Both the position numbers and the translations under genes were made by a program. Shown one piece after another: positions 1-7,492 of a DNA stretch of 64,000 bases. The notes beneath the pieces were generated by a model. It had not been told where the DNA came from and made no database searches. It saw nothing but the letters and a program-made list of their open reading frames with translations. The first letter of the stretch is position 1; every line of letters starts with the position of its first letter. The stretch is from positions 1-64,000 of the forward strand of contig NZ_JAEMVB010000008.1 in NCBI RefSeq assembly GCF_029215995.1. The letters run 5' to 3'. This DNA is from Sulfurimonas sp. SAG-AH-194-L11. Lineage in GTDB: Bacteria > Campylobacterota > Campylobacteria > Campylobacterales > Sulfurimonadaceae.

Positions 1-139
1 CAAGGAAAATAGTATATTTAAAAGTAATAAACGACATTTAAAAGTGTATAAAAAAGGGTTAGTTAAAAATATAAAGTCCTTAAATAAGGGCTATTTTAGT
101 GTTTTAGCACTTCCCCTATGGCTATTTGGTTTTTTATAC

Positions 140-698
140 TAATGCCAATTCTAATATCAAGTGCAATTTTTTAAAAGTAAGTTGAAAGGTAGGGTTAACT
201 GATAAACTACTAATCTATTTCAACCAAAAAATAAGAAGTAGCATAAGCGAAACAATGATTATATGGCAAGAGGTACTATTATAGACCGTGTCATGATAGA
301 TAAGAGACCAAAGATTGTAGAGAAGAAGTCTCGCATCGGAGAGAGGGAAGTAGATACTATTATTGGTAAGAACCACCATCAAGCTATAGTTACACTTGTA
401 GATAGAAATTCAAAGTTCACATTGATGAAAAAGCTTGAAGCTAAACAAGCTAGAGTAGTCACAGATACTATCGTACATTTACTCAAACCAATACAGAATT
501 ATGCACATACTATCACCAGTGATAATGGTAAAGAATTTTCATATCATGAGCAAATTGTTGAAGTTCAGAACAAGTTAAATCGTAGACCAAGAAAGATACT
601 TGCTTACAAAACTCCTGCAGAAGTTTTTTTCGATACAATTATGAAATCTTATGTAGTAGTTTAATCAGGTGTTGCATTTACTATTTGAATTGGCATTA
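140..698 (+). mobile_element. IS30-family element remnant with both ends
   Basis: The 27-bp inverted repeats at 140-166 and 672-698 match at 23 of 27 positions and bracket a broken IS30-type transposase. The whole element is about 560 bp, whereas IS30-family elements are usually around 1 kb, so roughly half has been lost. With both ends kept but no complete transposase it should be movable only in trans, if at all. It lies just outside the tRNA-Leu integrated element, in what was the downstream flank of the tRNA genes. Confidence 0.75.
263..664 (+). pseudogene. IS30-family transposase, internally deleted
   Basis: The 133 residues resemble the catalytic half of IS30 transposases. The first acidic catalytic residue (EVDTIIGK) and the second (TSDNGKEF) are visible, as is the conserved C-terminal stretch around NKLNRRPRK. 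The N-terminal helix-turn-helix domain is missing. About 40 residues that normally lie between the DNGKEF block and the NKLNRRPRK block are also absent; these carry the third catalytic acid. The protein should therefore be inactive. The reading frame is open across the deletion, so the loss was in frame. Confidence 0.8.
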
Positions 699-835
699 TC
701 AGTCTGGAAATGGAAAGTTTTTACTTAAGAAAGAGTGTCAAAATGTGTTGATGAAAATAGTGTATGGAGAGGAATCTAGTTATAGAATGATAAGTTTTGT
801 GTTTTGTAATATTATTGTTGAAATTTAAAAGTGTG

Positions 836-860
836 TGGTGCGGATGAGAGGACTTGAACC
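836..860 (-). repeat. attL: duplicated 3' end of tRNA-Leu
   Basis: The 25 bases are identical to 5098-5122. Read on the minus strand they give the T-loop, acceptor strand and CCA of tRNA-Leu(UAG). The bases on the element side (861 onward) do not resemble the rest of a tRNA, so this is a crossover scar and not a gene. Confidence 0.85.
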
Positions 861-967
861 AAAAATCATAAGTTTCCTTTAAGTTCTTATTCTATCCAAA
901 TGCCCCTATAATAGGACTTCTTTAGTTTATATTAATTCCTTATGATGTATGATGTTTCCTATTGCTA

Positions 968-987
968 ATGTAACCCATTATGTAACC
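968..987 (+). promoter_or_regulatory. left arm-type site pair, upstream of int
   Basis: Two copies of ATGTAACC begin at 968 and 980, a 12-bp period. The same octamer pair with the same 12-bp period occurs at 5031-5050 near the other end of the element. The location just inside attL and directly upstream of the integrase suggests arm-type integrase or excisionase binding sites, or an operator controlling int. This role is inferred from position and symmetry only. Confidence 0.55.
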
Positions 988-1006
988 CATTTAAAAAGGC
1001 TCAAAT

Positions 1007-2134
1007 ATGGCTATTAAATTAAGCGACTTTGAAAAATCAACTTATAAAGCAAAAAATAGAATAATTGAAGTTCCAAATCTTTACCAAAGTATCAAAGAAG
1101 ATAAGAATAAAGGAAAAAAGTTTTTAGCACGATTTAATCACGAGGGTAAAATTTATTCTAAGATTTTAGGTTATAGCAAAAAAGATAATCTTACTCCAAG
1201 AAGTGCAAACTTATTGCTTGAAGATTATAAGAGAGATATTGAAGCAGGTTATACCTCATCAAACAAAATCAATCTTGATAAACTCTTTGAACTCTATTTT
1301 GAAAGTATGAAAGATACAAACTGGAAAAAAATCAAAGAAGCTATTTATAAAAGATACATTCAAAAACCATTAGGTAAAAAAGCAATAGAGAATATAAAGC
1401 CTATGCAAATTAAAACAATCATTAATCAGATGGATAAACAAGGGTTAAGCCCACGAACTCAAAAGAGTATCTTAGAAGTGTTAAAGCCTATGTTTAAATT
1501 TGCACTTGAAAACAAAATGATAAAAGAGATACCGACTAACTTTATAAATGTGAAAATACCAAACCAAAAGAAGATAGTCACAAATGCTACTGAACTATTT
1601 AACAAAGTATATAACGGTATTACTTCTTACTACAAAGATGAACCATTCTATCAAGCTTTATTCTTGTTTGCTTTTAGTGGTAGAAGAAAATCAGAGATAC
1701 TAAACCTTAGATGGGAAAATATTGACTTTACAAATAACTACTACTGGATAACAGATACAAAGAATGATGATAATCAAAAATATCCTTTAGCTCCAATGAT
1801 AAAGCCTTTACTCCTGAAATTCAAAGAGAACAAAGGCTTAGTGTTTCCAAGCCCTATAAATGGTGGTGTAATCACTAATGTTGATAGACAAATGAGAAAC
1901 TTAAAAAAGCATACTGGTATAGATAATCTATCACTTCATTATATGAGAAATATTTTAGTATCAATGCTATCAGAGCAAGGAGTACAAGGGGGTACACTAA
2001 GCGGTATATTAGGGCATAAGGACATAAATACGATAAATAAGTACCTTAGTATCAATCACTATAAAAGTGGTCAAGAGGGCTTAAATAAGATTAGTGATGT
2101 TTTAGATGTAGAAATAATAAAAGCTAAGGACTAA
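1007..2134 (+). CDS. int: tyrosine recombinase / phage-type integrase
   Basis: A 375-residue site-specific recombinase that would integrate and excise the element at tRNA-Leu. The N-terminal half (to about residue 180) has an arm-binding region and a SAM-like core-binding helical domain. The catalytic domain shows Arg226-227 in GRRKSE, Lys252, the H311-x-x-R314 box, His337 in GHKD and the nucleophile Tyr346 in NKYLSI. All the expected catalytic residues are present, so it looks functional. It begins 147 bp inside attL, reads toward the tRNA, and is followed after 3 bp by the next gene, with which it is probably co-transcribed. Confidence 0.92.
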   Translation: MAIKLSDFEKSTYKAKNRIIEVPNLYQSIKEDKNKGKKFLARFNHEGKIYSKILGYSKKDNLTPRSANLLLEDYKRDIEAGYTSSNKINLDKLFELYFESMKDTNWKKIKEAIYKRYIQKPLGKKAIENIKPMQIKTIINQMDKQGLSPRTQKSILEVLKPMFKFALENKMIKEIPTNFINVKIPNQKKIVTNATELFNKVYNGITSYYKDEPFYQALFLFAFSGRRKSEILNLRWENIDFTNNYYWITDTKNDDNQKYPLAPMIKPLLLKFKENKGLVFPSPINGGVITNVDRQMRNLKKHTGIDNLSLHYMRNILVSMLSEQGVQGGTLSGILGHKDINTINKYLSINHYKSGQEGLNKISDVLDVEIIKAKD

Positions 2135-2137
2135 GAG

Positions 2138-3265
2138 ATGAAAAAAAACCTATTAAGAAGTGATGATATTTATAAAGAGGTAGAAGAGTTTAAAGATTAT
2201 GAGCTAACTCAATGTATCGCTTATGAAATGGCTATAAGAAATAAAGATAATTTAGAGGAAATAGACACGATAGCAGAATATTATAAAGACAATAAAGAAG
2301 CAATAAACGAGGAATATTTGAAAAATGCTATTGAAAAAACAAAAGAATACTTAAAAGTATGTTGGTTAATAAGTAAATCAGAATTAATACCTTTTATTTC
2401 CTTAGATAGTATGTTTTATGATGAAAGTACTAATGAAGAATATTTTATAGAAAATCTATCAGTCTTTGAAGATACTAGAATTGATAAAATAATATACCAG
2501 CTAATAAGTGATATGACAGGATATGAGGATGGGAATAAAAAAAGAGGATTATCATCTGAGGAACCGAGGGTCATAGAAGATGATTTATTAGATACAAATT
2601 CTTTAGAAAAACGAACTTTTAGAAATGGGTATACGATAGAAACAATAGTAAGCGAAAGAATAGAACACGCTATCATTCCATTATCTGAAAATGAAGAATG
2701 TGATGACAATAAAGGGCTAAGTAGTGCCAATGACTGGAAAATATACTATGAGAATGGGGGAGAAAGTATACACTCATCTTATAAAATATTAGATAATTTC
2801 AAAAGACCTAAACTAAAGTGTAATCAATCAATAGAAAGAAAATATCCAAGCCTAGAAATAGACTTAACTAAACCACTAAAAGAAATACTAGCCTACATAA
2901 CACATATTAAAAATGATATTGATAATAACGACATATTAAAAGCTCCTTTAGAGATATTAGGCGAAGAGCTTAAAAAAGCAGATAATTTAATATGTGATAG
3001 TAAGGGAAAATGTTTCGATAGCAGAACTTTTTTAACTAAACAGCAAAAGTTAGCTGATATGTTTTATATTTATGATGGATTACAAGCTGGAATGACTCAA
3101 AGAAAAATTCAATCAATCGTATATAATTATTATGAAGATGAAAGAAACGACATTAATCAAACTTTAGACATAAATACATTAATAAAGTATAATAAAATAG
3201 CTAAAGAGTATATTGATAAAAAGAGGTATAGAGAGTTAATAACTGGAGTGAAAGAAGAAAGTTAA
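2138..3265 (+). CDS. unknown acidic protein of the integrated element
   Basis: A 375-residue protein I do not recognise. It starts 3 bp after the integrase stop, so the two are almost certainly co-transcribed and translationally close. The N-terminal two thirds are strongly acidic and helical with no membrane segment or signal peptide. The last 110 residues contain a QQKLADMFYIYDGLQAGMTQ-type segment followed by a basic helix around KEYIDKKRYRELITG. That resembles the C-terminal helix-turn-helix end of some plasmid and transposon proteins, so DNA binding is possible. A role in element maintenance or copy control is a guess from context only. Confidence 0.75.
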   Translation: MKKNLLRSDDIYKEVEEFKDYELTQCIAYEMAIRNKDNLEEIDTIAEYYKDNKEAINEEYLKNAIEKTKEYLKVCWLISKSELIPFISLDSMFYDESTNEEYFIENLSVFEDTRIDKIIYQLISDMTGYEDGNKKRGLSSEEPRVIEDDLLDTNSLEKRTFRNGYTIETIVSERIEHAIIPLSENEECDDNKGLSSANDWKIYYENGGESIHSSYKILDNFKRPKLKCNQSIERKYPSLEIDLTKPLKEILAYITHIKNDIDNNDILKAPLEILGEELKKADNLICDSKGKCFDSRTFLTKQQKLADMFYIYDGLQAGMTQRKIQSIVYNYYEDERNDINQTLDINTLIKYNKIAKEYIDKKRYRELITGVKEES

Positions 3266-3291
3266 AAAAGTATGAATTTCTAAGCCTTAAA

Positions 3292-3329
3292 ATTCATAGG
3301 AATACTATAATCCCTTAATTCCTATGAAT
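3292..3329. other. perfect 12-bp stem-loop after the int operon
   Basis: ATTCATAGGAAT at 3292-3303 is the exact inverse complement of 3318-3329, with a 14-base loop. It lies 27 bp past the stop of the second gene. No T-run follows, so an intrinsic terminator is doubtful. A protein-binding palindrome or a single-strand origin hairpin are alternatives, the latter because a possible replication initiator lies nearby. Confidence 0.45.
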
Positions 3330-3463
3330 AATTAACCCCTAAAAATCAGTATGAAACCCCCTATAATTGCATTAAAATATCGCTATCAATTGAATGACAC
3401 CGCAGAGTGTTTAAAGATACATAAGCATAAGTATCTCTTTTTAATTATAGAGGTAAAAACAAG

Positions 3464-3685
3464 ATGGAAATATCAAGAAATGAAGTGATAGAAGATACTT
3501 TTTATAGAGAGTGGTTAAATCCAAATGAAGTAAACAAAGAGTTTGGGTTTAGTGTTTCAACACTTGCAAAATGGAGAATGAAAAAAATACATCTTAACTA
3601 TACAAAAATAGGTAAGTATATCAAGTACAAACGAAGTGATATTATAGAGTTTCTTGAAGCTTGTAGTATTCCAAAGGTTGCTTAA
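3464..3685 (+). CDS. AlpA/excisionase-like helix-turn-helix protein
   Basis: A 73-residue protein with one MerR-like winged helix-turn-helix. The pattern LNPNEVNKEFGFSVSTLAKW, a basic helix, then a hydrophobic wing GKYIKYKRSDIIEFLEA is typical of the AlpA/excisionase (HTH_17) family. Such proteins bend DNA at att sites during excision or activate the integrase. The 11-bp tandem repeat (4971-4992) or the ATGTAACC pairs are plausible targets. It has its own upstream region of about 200 bp and is followed directly by the next small gene. Confidence 0.7.
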   Translation: MEISRNEVIEDTFYREWLNPNEVNKEFGFSVSTLAKWRMKKIHLNYTKIGKYIKYKRSDIIEFLEACSIPKVA

Positions 3686-3686
3686 T

Positions 3687-3944
3687 ATGGAAACTAAAAC
3701 AAGTCATATAATAGTAGCTTTACAAGAACTACTTAATGGAAAATCAATCACTTCAATTGATAGTATTGCTAGTAATAGAAACCAATATTTTGGAACTATA
3801 AAAAAGCAAGGAATAGAGCTTATTGAAGTATGGGAAAATAATCATTTTAATAGTGGTAAACATAAAGTAAGAAGATTAAATCAGTCCTTAGAGAATATAA
3901 AAAGAGTTGAAATTTATCTCAAAAGATTAAAAGGTAAAATATGA
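3687..3944 (+). CDS. small unknown element protein
   Basis: An 85-residue basic protein beginning at the ATG at 3687, 1 bp after the stop of the AlpA-like gene. An in-frame start at 3654 would overlap that gene and is less likely. The region SITSIDSIASNRNQYFGTIK has the spacing of a helix-turn-helix and the C-terminus is rich in Lys and Arg, so nucleic-acid binding is plausible. I cannot assign it to a family. Tight coupling to the AlpA-like gene suggests a shared regulatory role. Confidence 0.6.
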   Translation: METKTSHIIVALQELLNGKSITSIDSIASNRNQYFGTIKKQGIELIEVWENNHFNSGKHKVRRLNQSLENIKRVEIYLKRLKGKI

Positions 3945-4119
3945 ATAAAAATAGCCTTAAAGTATAAAAATATACCCCTTACCTTTAAATGTATAATAAT
4001 TCCTTACAGTTCCAAGCATTGAAACATAAAACAAGCTTAATTCCTTATAGTGAGGGGATTAAGTACATATAAAATATTAATTTAAGAACTGAACCTCTTA
4101 ATGTGGAGTAGAGAACACT

Positions 4120-4800
4120 ATGAATATCTTATCAGAACTTGAAGAGTTTATCAATGAATTTAATCAAAATAATGATGTAGATTTTGCAATAGATACTATA
4201 AGAATTGAATTCCAAAAACAATATAAAAAAGCTAAACTTGATGAGTTAGGAGAGTGGAAAAAACTACAAAAGAATTCAAACATCTTGCATAAACTCAAAA
4301 AGCGATTAAATGATGATGAGATAACAAGTGTTTATAGATTAGATACTTATGATGTTTATTTTTATAACAAAAAAGACACTTCAACAAATAGAAAATATCG
4401 AAATGCTGAAATGATTATATTTGCAATGAAGCAATACCACAAAGAGCCACCGCCAAAAGAACTTATAAACAAAATATTATCTATCCTCAAAGATGTATCA
4501 AATATTGATATTTGCTTAGATATTCCATACCGCCCAAACATAGAAGCACTTAGTAAATATTTTAAGCTCAAACAATACATAGAGCCAAAGAGCAAGAAGC
4601 CCACAGACACTTATTATATTAACAATCCTAACATCACAATGATTGAAAAAATCACTATCTATGATAAAGGCTTTAAGAACTCATTAGGTTACATAATGCA
4701 CAGGATAGAAGCTAAGATAATAATACCAAACATAAAGCTTTTAGCAATACCACTGTACGAATTAAAAGAAGTCACAAACATAGCGAGGTTATCAAAATGA
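4120..4800 (+). CDS. possible replication initiator (Rep-like)
   Basis: A 226-residue soluble protein. The middle carries VSNIDICLDIPY and, about 60 residues on, MIEKITIYDKGFKN followed by HRIEAKI. This order (a D-x-x-x-D strand, a Tyr-Asp-Lys segment, then an Arg-x-Glu strand) resembles the core of Rep_trans-type rolling-circle initiators of small plasmids and phages. The N-terminal 120 residues are helical and not recognisable. If correct, the element can replicate after excision. The likeness is by motif order only and could be wrong. It overlaps the next gene by ATGA. Confidence 0.4.
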   Translation: MNILSELEEFINEFNQNNDVDFAIDTIRIEFQKQYKKAKLDELGEWKKLQKNSNILHKLKKRLNDDEITSVYRLDTYDVYFYNKKDTSTNRKYRNAEMIIFAMKQYHKEPPPKELINKILSILKDVSNIDICLDIPYRPNIEALSKYFKLKQYIEPKSKKPTDTYYINNPNITMIEKITIYDKGFKNSLGYIMHRIEAKIIIPNIKLLAIPLYELKEVTNIARLSK

Positions 4801-4898
4801 CTAAAAAAGAAGTAGCACGAAAAATTAAAGCGATACTTGTAAAAGATAAGAATTTCAAAGATGCAAAAGTAAAGATTATCTTCAAAGATAAAGGCTAA
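4797..4898 (+). CDS. 33-residue protein coupled to the Rep-like gene
   Basis: A short reading frame starts with ATG overlapping the TGA stop of the preceding gene (ATGA), a common sign of translational coupling. The product is very basic (MTKKEVARKIKAIL...IIFKDKG). No family is recognised. The overlap and the lysine-rich composition make it more credible than a chance ORF. Confidence 0.5.
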   Translation: MTKKEVARKIKAILVKDKNFKDAKVKIIFKDKG

Positions 4899-4970
4899 AT
4901 CATATAAAGGTAATACTAAGGAAATAGACAAAACATAATCACTCTAAGCTATCTGATGATAATAATGATT

Positions 4971-4992
4971 ACGGTAAGGTTACGGTAAGGTT
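4971..4992. repeat. tandem 11-bp repeat near the right element end
   Basis: ACGGTAAGGTT occurs twice in direct succession (4971-4981, 4982-4992). It is about 105 bp inside attR and 39 bp from the right ATGTAACC pair. Spacing of one helical turn suggests cooperative binding of the AlpA-like protein or of a replication initiator. The role is inferred from position. Confidence 0.5.
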
Positions 4993-5030
4993 AGATGATT
5001 TTTATAAAAACGAGTGATTTAGAATAAGTA

Positions 5031-5050
5031 ATGTAACCTTTTATGTAACC
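5031..5050 (+). promoter_or_regulatory. right arm-type site pair
   Basis: ATGTAACC starts at 5031 and again at 5043, the same octamer, orientation and 12-bp spacing as at 968-987. It lies 47 bp inside attR. The matched pair at both termini fits recombination arm sites better than chance or a single-promoter operator. Confidence 0.55.
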
Positions 5051-5097
5051 TATGTTTTAAAAAGTCTTTGAAAGTTAATGATTAAGGGGTTTGTCGA

Positions 5098-5122
5098 TGG
5101 TGCGGATGAGAGGACTTGAACC
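5098..5122 (-). repeat. attR: 3' end of intact tRNA-Leu
   Basis: This 25-base segment is part of the complete tRNA-Leu gene and is repeated exactly at 836-860. Identity stops at 5123, inside the T-stem, which defines the right edge of the crossover region. Confidence 0.85.
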
Positions 5123-5182
5123 TCCACGCCTTGCGGCACCAGATCCTAAGTCTGGCGTGTATACCAATTTCACCACATCCGC
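5098..5182 (-). tRNA. tRNA-Leu (anticodon UAG)
   Basis: The minus strand gives acceptor GCGGATG at the 5' end pairing with CATCCGC before an A discriminator and encoded CCA. The long variable arm typical of Leu is present, and the anticodon loop in CTTAGGA reads UAG. It is the last gene of the tRNA cluster and the integration site of the element. Confidence 0.95.
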
Positions 5183-5244
5183 ATGTGATTGTCTAACAAG
5201 AGTCGAATTATATCTAATAATTCTTATTTCTACTTTAAAAGTAG

Positions 5245-5321
<77 letters not shown>

Positions 5322-5335
5322 ATATATTCTAAAGG

Positions 5336-5412
5336 TGGTGCGCCCGATAGGATTCGAACCTATAACCCTCGGAGCCGAAATCCGAAACTCTATCCAGTTG
5401 AGCCACGAACGC
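5336..5412 (-). tRNA. tRNA-Arg (anticodon UCG)
   Basis: The minus-strand cloverleaf has acceptor GCGTTCG pairing with CGGGCGC, anticodon stem TCGGA/TCCGA and loop TTTCGGC, giving UCG. CCA is encoded. An unmodified U34 would read CGA and CGG. Confidence 0.93.
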
Positions 5413-5462
5413 CACTGTATATCAGTTACTATTATTTATTAAGTTTTATATTTATTATTTTA

Positions 5463-5540
5463 TGGGGTGGGATACGGGATTCGAACCCGCGACCCCCGGC
5501 ACCACAAACCAGTGCTCTAACCAACTGAGCTAATCCCACC
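5463..5540 (-). tRNA. tRNA-His (anticodon GUG)
   Basis: The minus-strand cloverleaf has acceptor GTGGGAT pairing with ATCCCAC, a C discriminator and the extra 5' G(-1) at 5540 expected for histidine tRNA. The anticodon loop TTGTGGT reads GUG and CCA is encoded. Confidence 0.95.
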
Positions 5541-5580
5541 ATGTTAATGTCTTAAATATAAATCTTGATAATTTTAAAAG

Positions 5581-5658
5581 TGGTCGGGGTGAAAGGACTC
5601 GAACCTTCGGCCCCCTGGTCCCAAACCAGGTACTCTAACCATACTGAGCTACACCCCG
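5581..5658 (-). tRNA. tRNA-Pro (anticodon UGG)
   Basis: The minus-strand cloverleaf starts CGGGGTG and pairs with CACCCCG before ACCA. The anticodon stem CCTGG/CCAGG encloses TTTGGGA, so the anticodon is UGG. It is the first gene of the five-tRNA cluster. Confidence 0.95.
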
Positions 5659-5703
5659 ACCTATCACAAAAATCGAGCAGCTAGTGCTGATTAATGAGCC
5701 GGA

Positions 5704-5732
5704 ATTATAGTCAATAAATGATAAAATGTCAA
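5704..5732 (-). promoter_or_regulatory. consensus sigma70 promoter of the tRNA cluster
   Basis: On the minus strand TTGACA (5732-5727) is followed by exactly 17 bases and TATAAT (5709-5704), then a GC-rich start region (TCCGGC) about 40 bp before tRNA-Pro. Full -35 and -10 consensus is unusual here; most other genes in the window show only a -10. The GC-rich discriminator is typical of stringently controlled stable-RNA promoters. Confidence 0.85.
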
Positions 5733-5778
5733 GAGTATTTAGCTACAATTACTGAATTAGTATTTTACGGGGGTTATT

Positions 5779-7230
5779 TTGGGTGATTTTTTTGTCGCAG
5801 CAAACTCTTTTTTAGAGTCTGCTCTATTTTTTGACATACTCTTTGGAAGGGTCGAGGGAGTGAGTTTACCATTCTTAGTAGTTTGGCTTATTATGGGTGG
5901 AGTATACCTTACATTTGTTACAAAGTTTATCAATTTAAGAGCATTTAAACACTCATTTGACATCATAAGAGGTAGATACCGTACCAAAGATGACAAAGGT
6001 CTCATCTCACCATTTGGAGCGCTTACAACTGCTCTGAGTGCTACTGTAGGACTAGGAAACATAGCAGGTGTTGCATTAGCAGTTGCTATTGGGGGTCCAG
6101 GTGCCACTTTTTGGATGATATTTGCTGGGTTTTTAGGAATGAGTTTGAAGTTTACTGAAGTTACCCTCTCTATCCAACATAGAGTTTTTCTAAAAGATGG
6201 AACTGTTATGGGTGGTGCGATGGAGTATCTCTCAAAAGGTCTTGCAAGTAAAGGTTATCCAAGCTTTGGAAAGGTGTTAGCAGTTGTTTTTGCTTTTTTA
6301 ATGATTGGTGGGGCTATTGGTGGGGGAAATATCTTTCAAGTTTCTCAAGCCTATAGTGTAATCTCTCATGAAATTCCTTACTTCGCACACAATCCTCTCA
6401 TTTTTGGTTTTATACTAGCGGGTTTAACTGGAGCTGTCATTATTGGTGGTGTCAAAAGAATCGCTTCTATTACAGAAATGCTTGTTCCTATTATGGTCAT
6501 TATGTATATTAGTGCTTCTATTTGGATTTTAGCTGCTAACTTTGAGAGGATAGATGATGCCTTTAGACTTATCTTCTCTGAAGCCTTCACTACAAATGCT
6601 GTGTATGGTGGTACTTTAGGTGCATTGATTCAAGGTTTCCAAAGAGCAGTCTTTTCTAGTGAGGCAGGGATAGGCTCATCTCCAGTTGCACATGCTCCCG
6701 TGCTTACAAAGTATCCTGTTCGTCAAGGGATGGTAGCACTCTATGAACCCTTTATAGATACTGTTATCATCTGTACTATGACAGCTCTTGTTATCATCAT
6801 CACAGGTGTATTTGAGCCAGATGGTGCATACACTGATCTCATAGCAGCAAAAGAGGGAGCAGCACTCACAAGTGCAGCTTATGGAACAGTTATATCATGG
6901 TTTCCTACTATATTATCTATAAGTATCTTTTTGTTCGCATTTTCAACTATGATATCTTGGTCTTATTATGGGGAGCGCGCATGGGTTTATCTTTTTGGCT
7001 CAAAGTTTTCTATCATTTATAAGCTAATGTTTCTTTCTCTTTCAGTTATAGCAACTGTAGTAAGTACAGGAATCCTCGTAGACTTTAGTTTTATGCTTAT
7101 GCTCGCAATGGCTCTTCCAAACATCTTAGGGCTTCTTATCCTTAGTGGAGATGTACGAGAACAGTTAAACACTTATATGCATAAGCTCAAGAGTGGTGAG
7201 TTAGATGCGGAGGCATTACGAGATGAGTAA
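5779..7230 (+). CDS. alanine/glycine:sodium symporter (AGCS family)
   Basis: A 483-residue inner-membrane transporter that would import alanine or glycine with Na+. About ten or eleven hydrophobic segments are spread over the length. The family pattern around GGPGATFWMIFAGFLG (residues ~107-122) and the long conserved GALTTALSATVGLGNIAGVA segment just before it place it in the AGCS (AlsT/DagA) family. The start chosen is TTG at 5779, with a G-rich ribosome site (CGGGGG) about 6 bases upstream; no ATG lies nearby. It overlaps the following small gene. Confidence 0.88.
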   Translation: MGDFFVAANSFLESALFFDILFGRVEGVSLPFLVVWLIMGGVYLTFVTKFINLRAFKHSFDIIRGRYRTKDDKGLISPFGALTTALSATVGLGNIAGVALAVAIGGPGATFWMIFAGFLGMSLKFTEVTLSIQHRVFLKDGTVMGGAMEYLSKGLASKGYPSFGKVLAVVFAFLMIGGAIGGGNIFQVSQAYSVISHEIPYFAHNPLIFGFILAGLTGAVIIGGVKRIASITEMLVPIMVIMYISASIWILAANFERIDDAFRLIFSEAFTTNAVYGGTLGALIQGFQRAVFSSEAGIGSSPVAHAPVLTKYPVRQGMVALYEPFIDTVIICTMTALVIIITGVFEPDGAYTDLIAAKEGAALTSAAYGTVISWFPTILSISIFLFAFSTMISWSYYGERAWVYLFGSKFSIIYKLMFLSLSVIATVVSTGILVDFSFMLMLAMALPNILGLLILSGDVREQLNTYMHKLKSGELDAEALRDE

Positions 7231-7492
7231 AGTATCAGATGAGTGTAAAAAAATACTCTTAGAAGAAAATATTGATATTTTCTCAGAGATAGATTTTGAA
7301 GTAAATACTAAAGTACATACTCTTAGTTTTGAGTACATTATTGACACATATATGCAAGCATCAGATGAGTCGCAGCTTGTTTTTTTAGTAGCGCTTAAAA
7401 AAGCATTACAGACAGATGAAATGGGTGTGGAGAAATTTTTTGAGGGTATGGGTCAGCTACTACTGATGACCCATTTATCTACTAAGATTTAG
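7223..7492 (+). CDS. conserved hypothetical small protein
   Basis: An 89-residue acidic soluble protein starting at ATG 7223, which overlaps the symporter stop (7228-7230) and has GGAGGC 8 bases upstream. An in-frame ATG at 7205 lacks such a site. No family is recognised; it is predicted all-helical (ECKKILLEEN, LVFLVALKKALQ). Its last 11 bases overlap the 3' end of the convergent hemerythrin gene. Confidence 0.65.
   Translation: MSKVSDECKKILLEENIDIFSEIDFEVNTKVHTLSFEYIIDTYMQASDESQLVFLVALKKALQTDEMGVEKFFEGMGQLLLMTHLSTKI

Larger units (their letters stand above)
836..5122. mobile_element. integrated element (4.3 kb) in tRNA-Leu 3' end
   Basis: A perfect 25-bp direct repeat at 836-860 and 5098-5122 equals the 3' end (T-loop to CCA) of the minus-strand tRNA-Leu. 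A tyrosine integrase starts 147 bp inside the left copy. Contents in order: integrase, unknown acidic protein, AlpA-like DNA-binding protein, small unknown protein, possible replication initiator, 33-residue protein. There are no recognisable conjugation, structural phage or cargo genes. Contrary to the usual arrangement, the integrase is at the end away from the intact tRNA. Likely an integrative plasmid-like or satellite-like element; excision should leave one 25-bp copy and an intact tRNA. Confidence 0.8.

Noticed and set aside
861-905. A second complete tRNA at the left end of the element
   Set aside because: Beyond the 25-bp repeat no D-arm, anticodon stem or 5' acceptor strand can be formed; only the 3' end of tRNA-Leu was copied.
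6378-6590. Minus-strand frames inside the symporter and many similar shadows in other genes
   Set aside because: They lie fully inside well-supported genes, lack ribosome sites and encode low-complexity serine-rich sequence.
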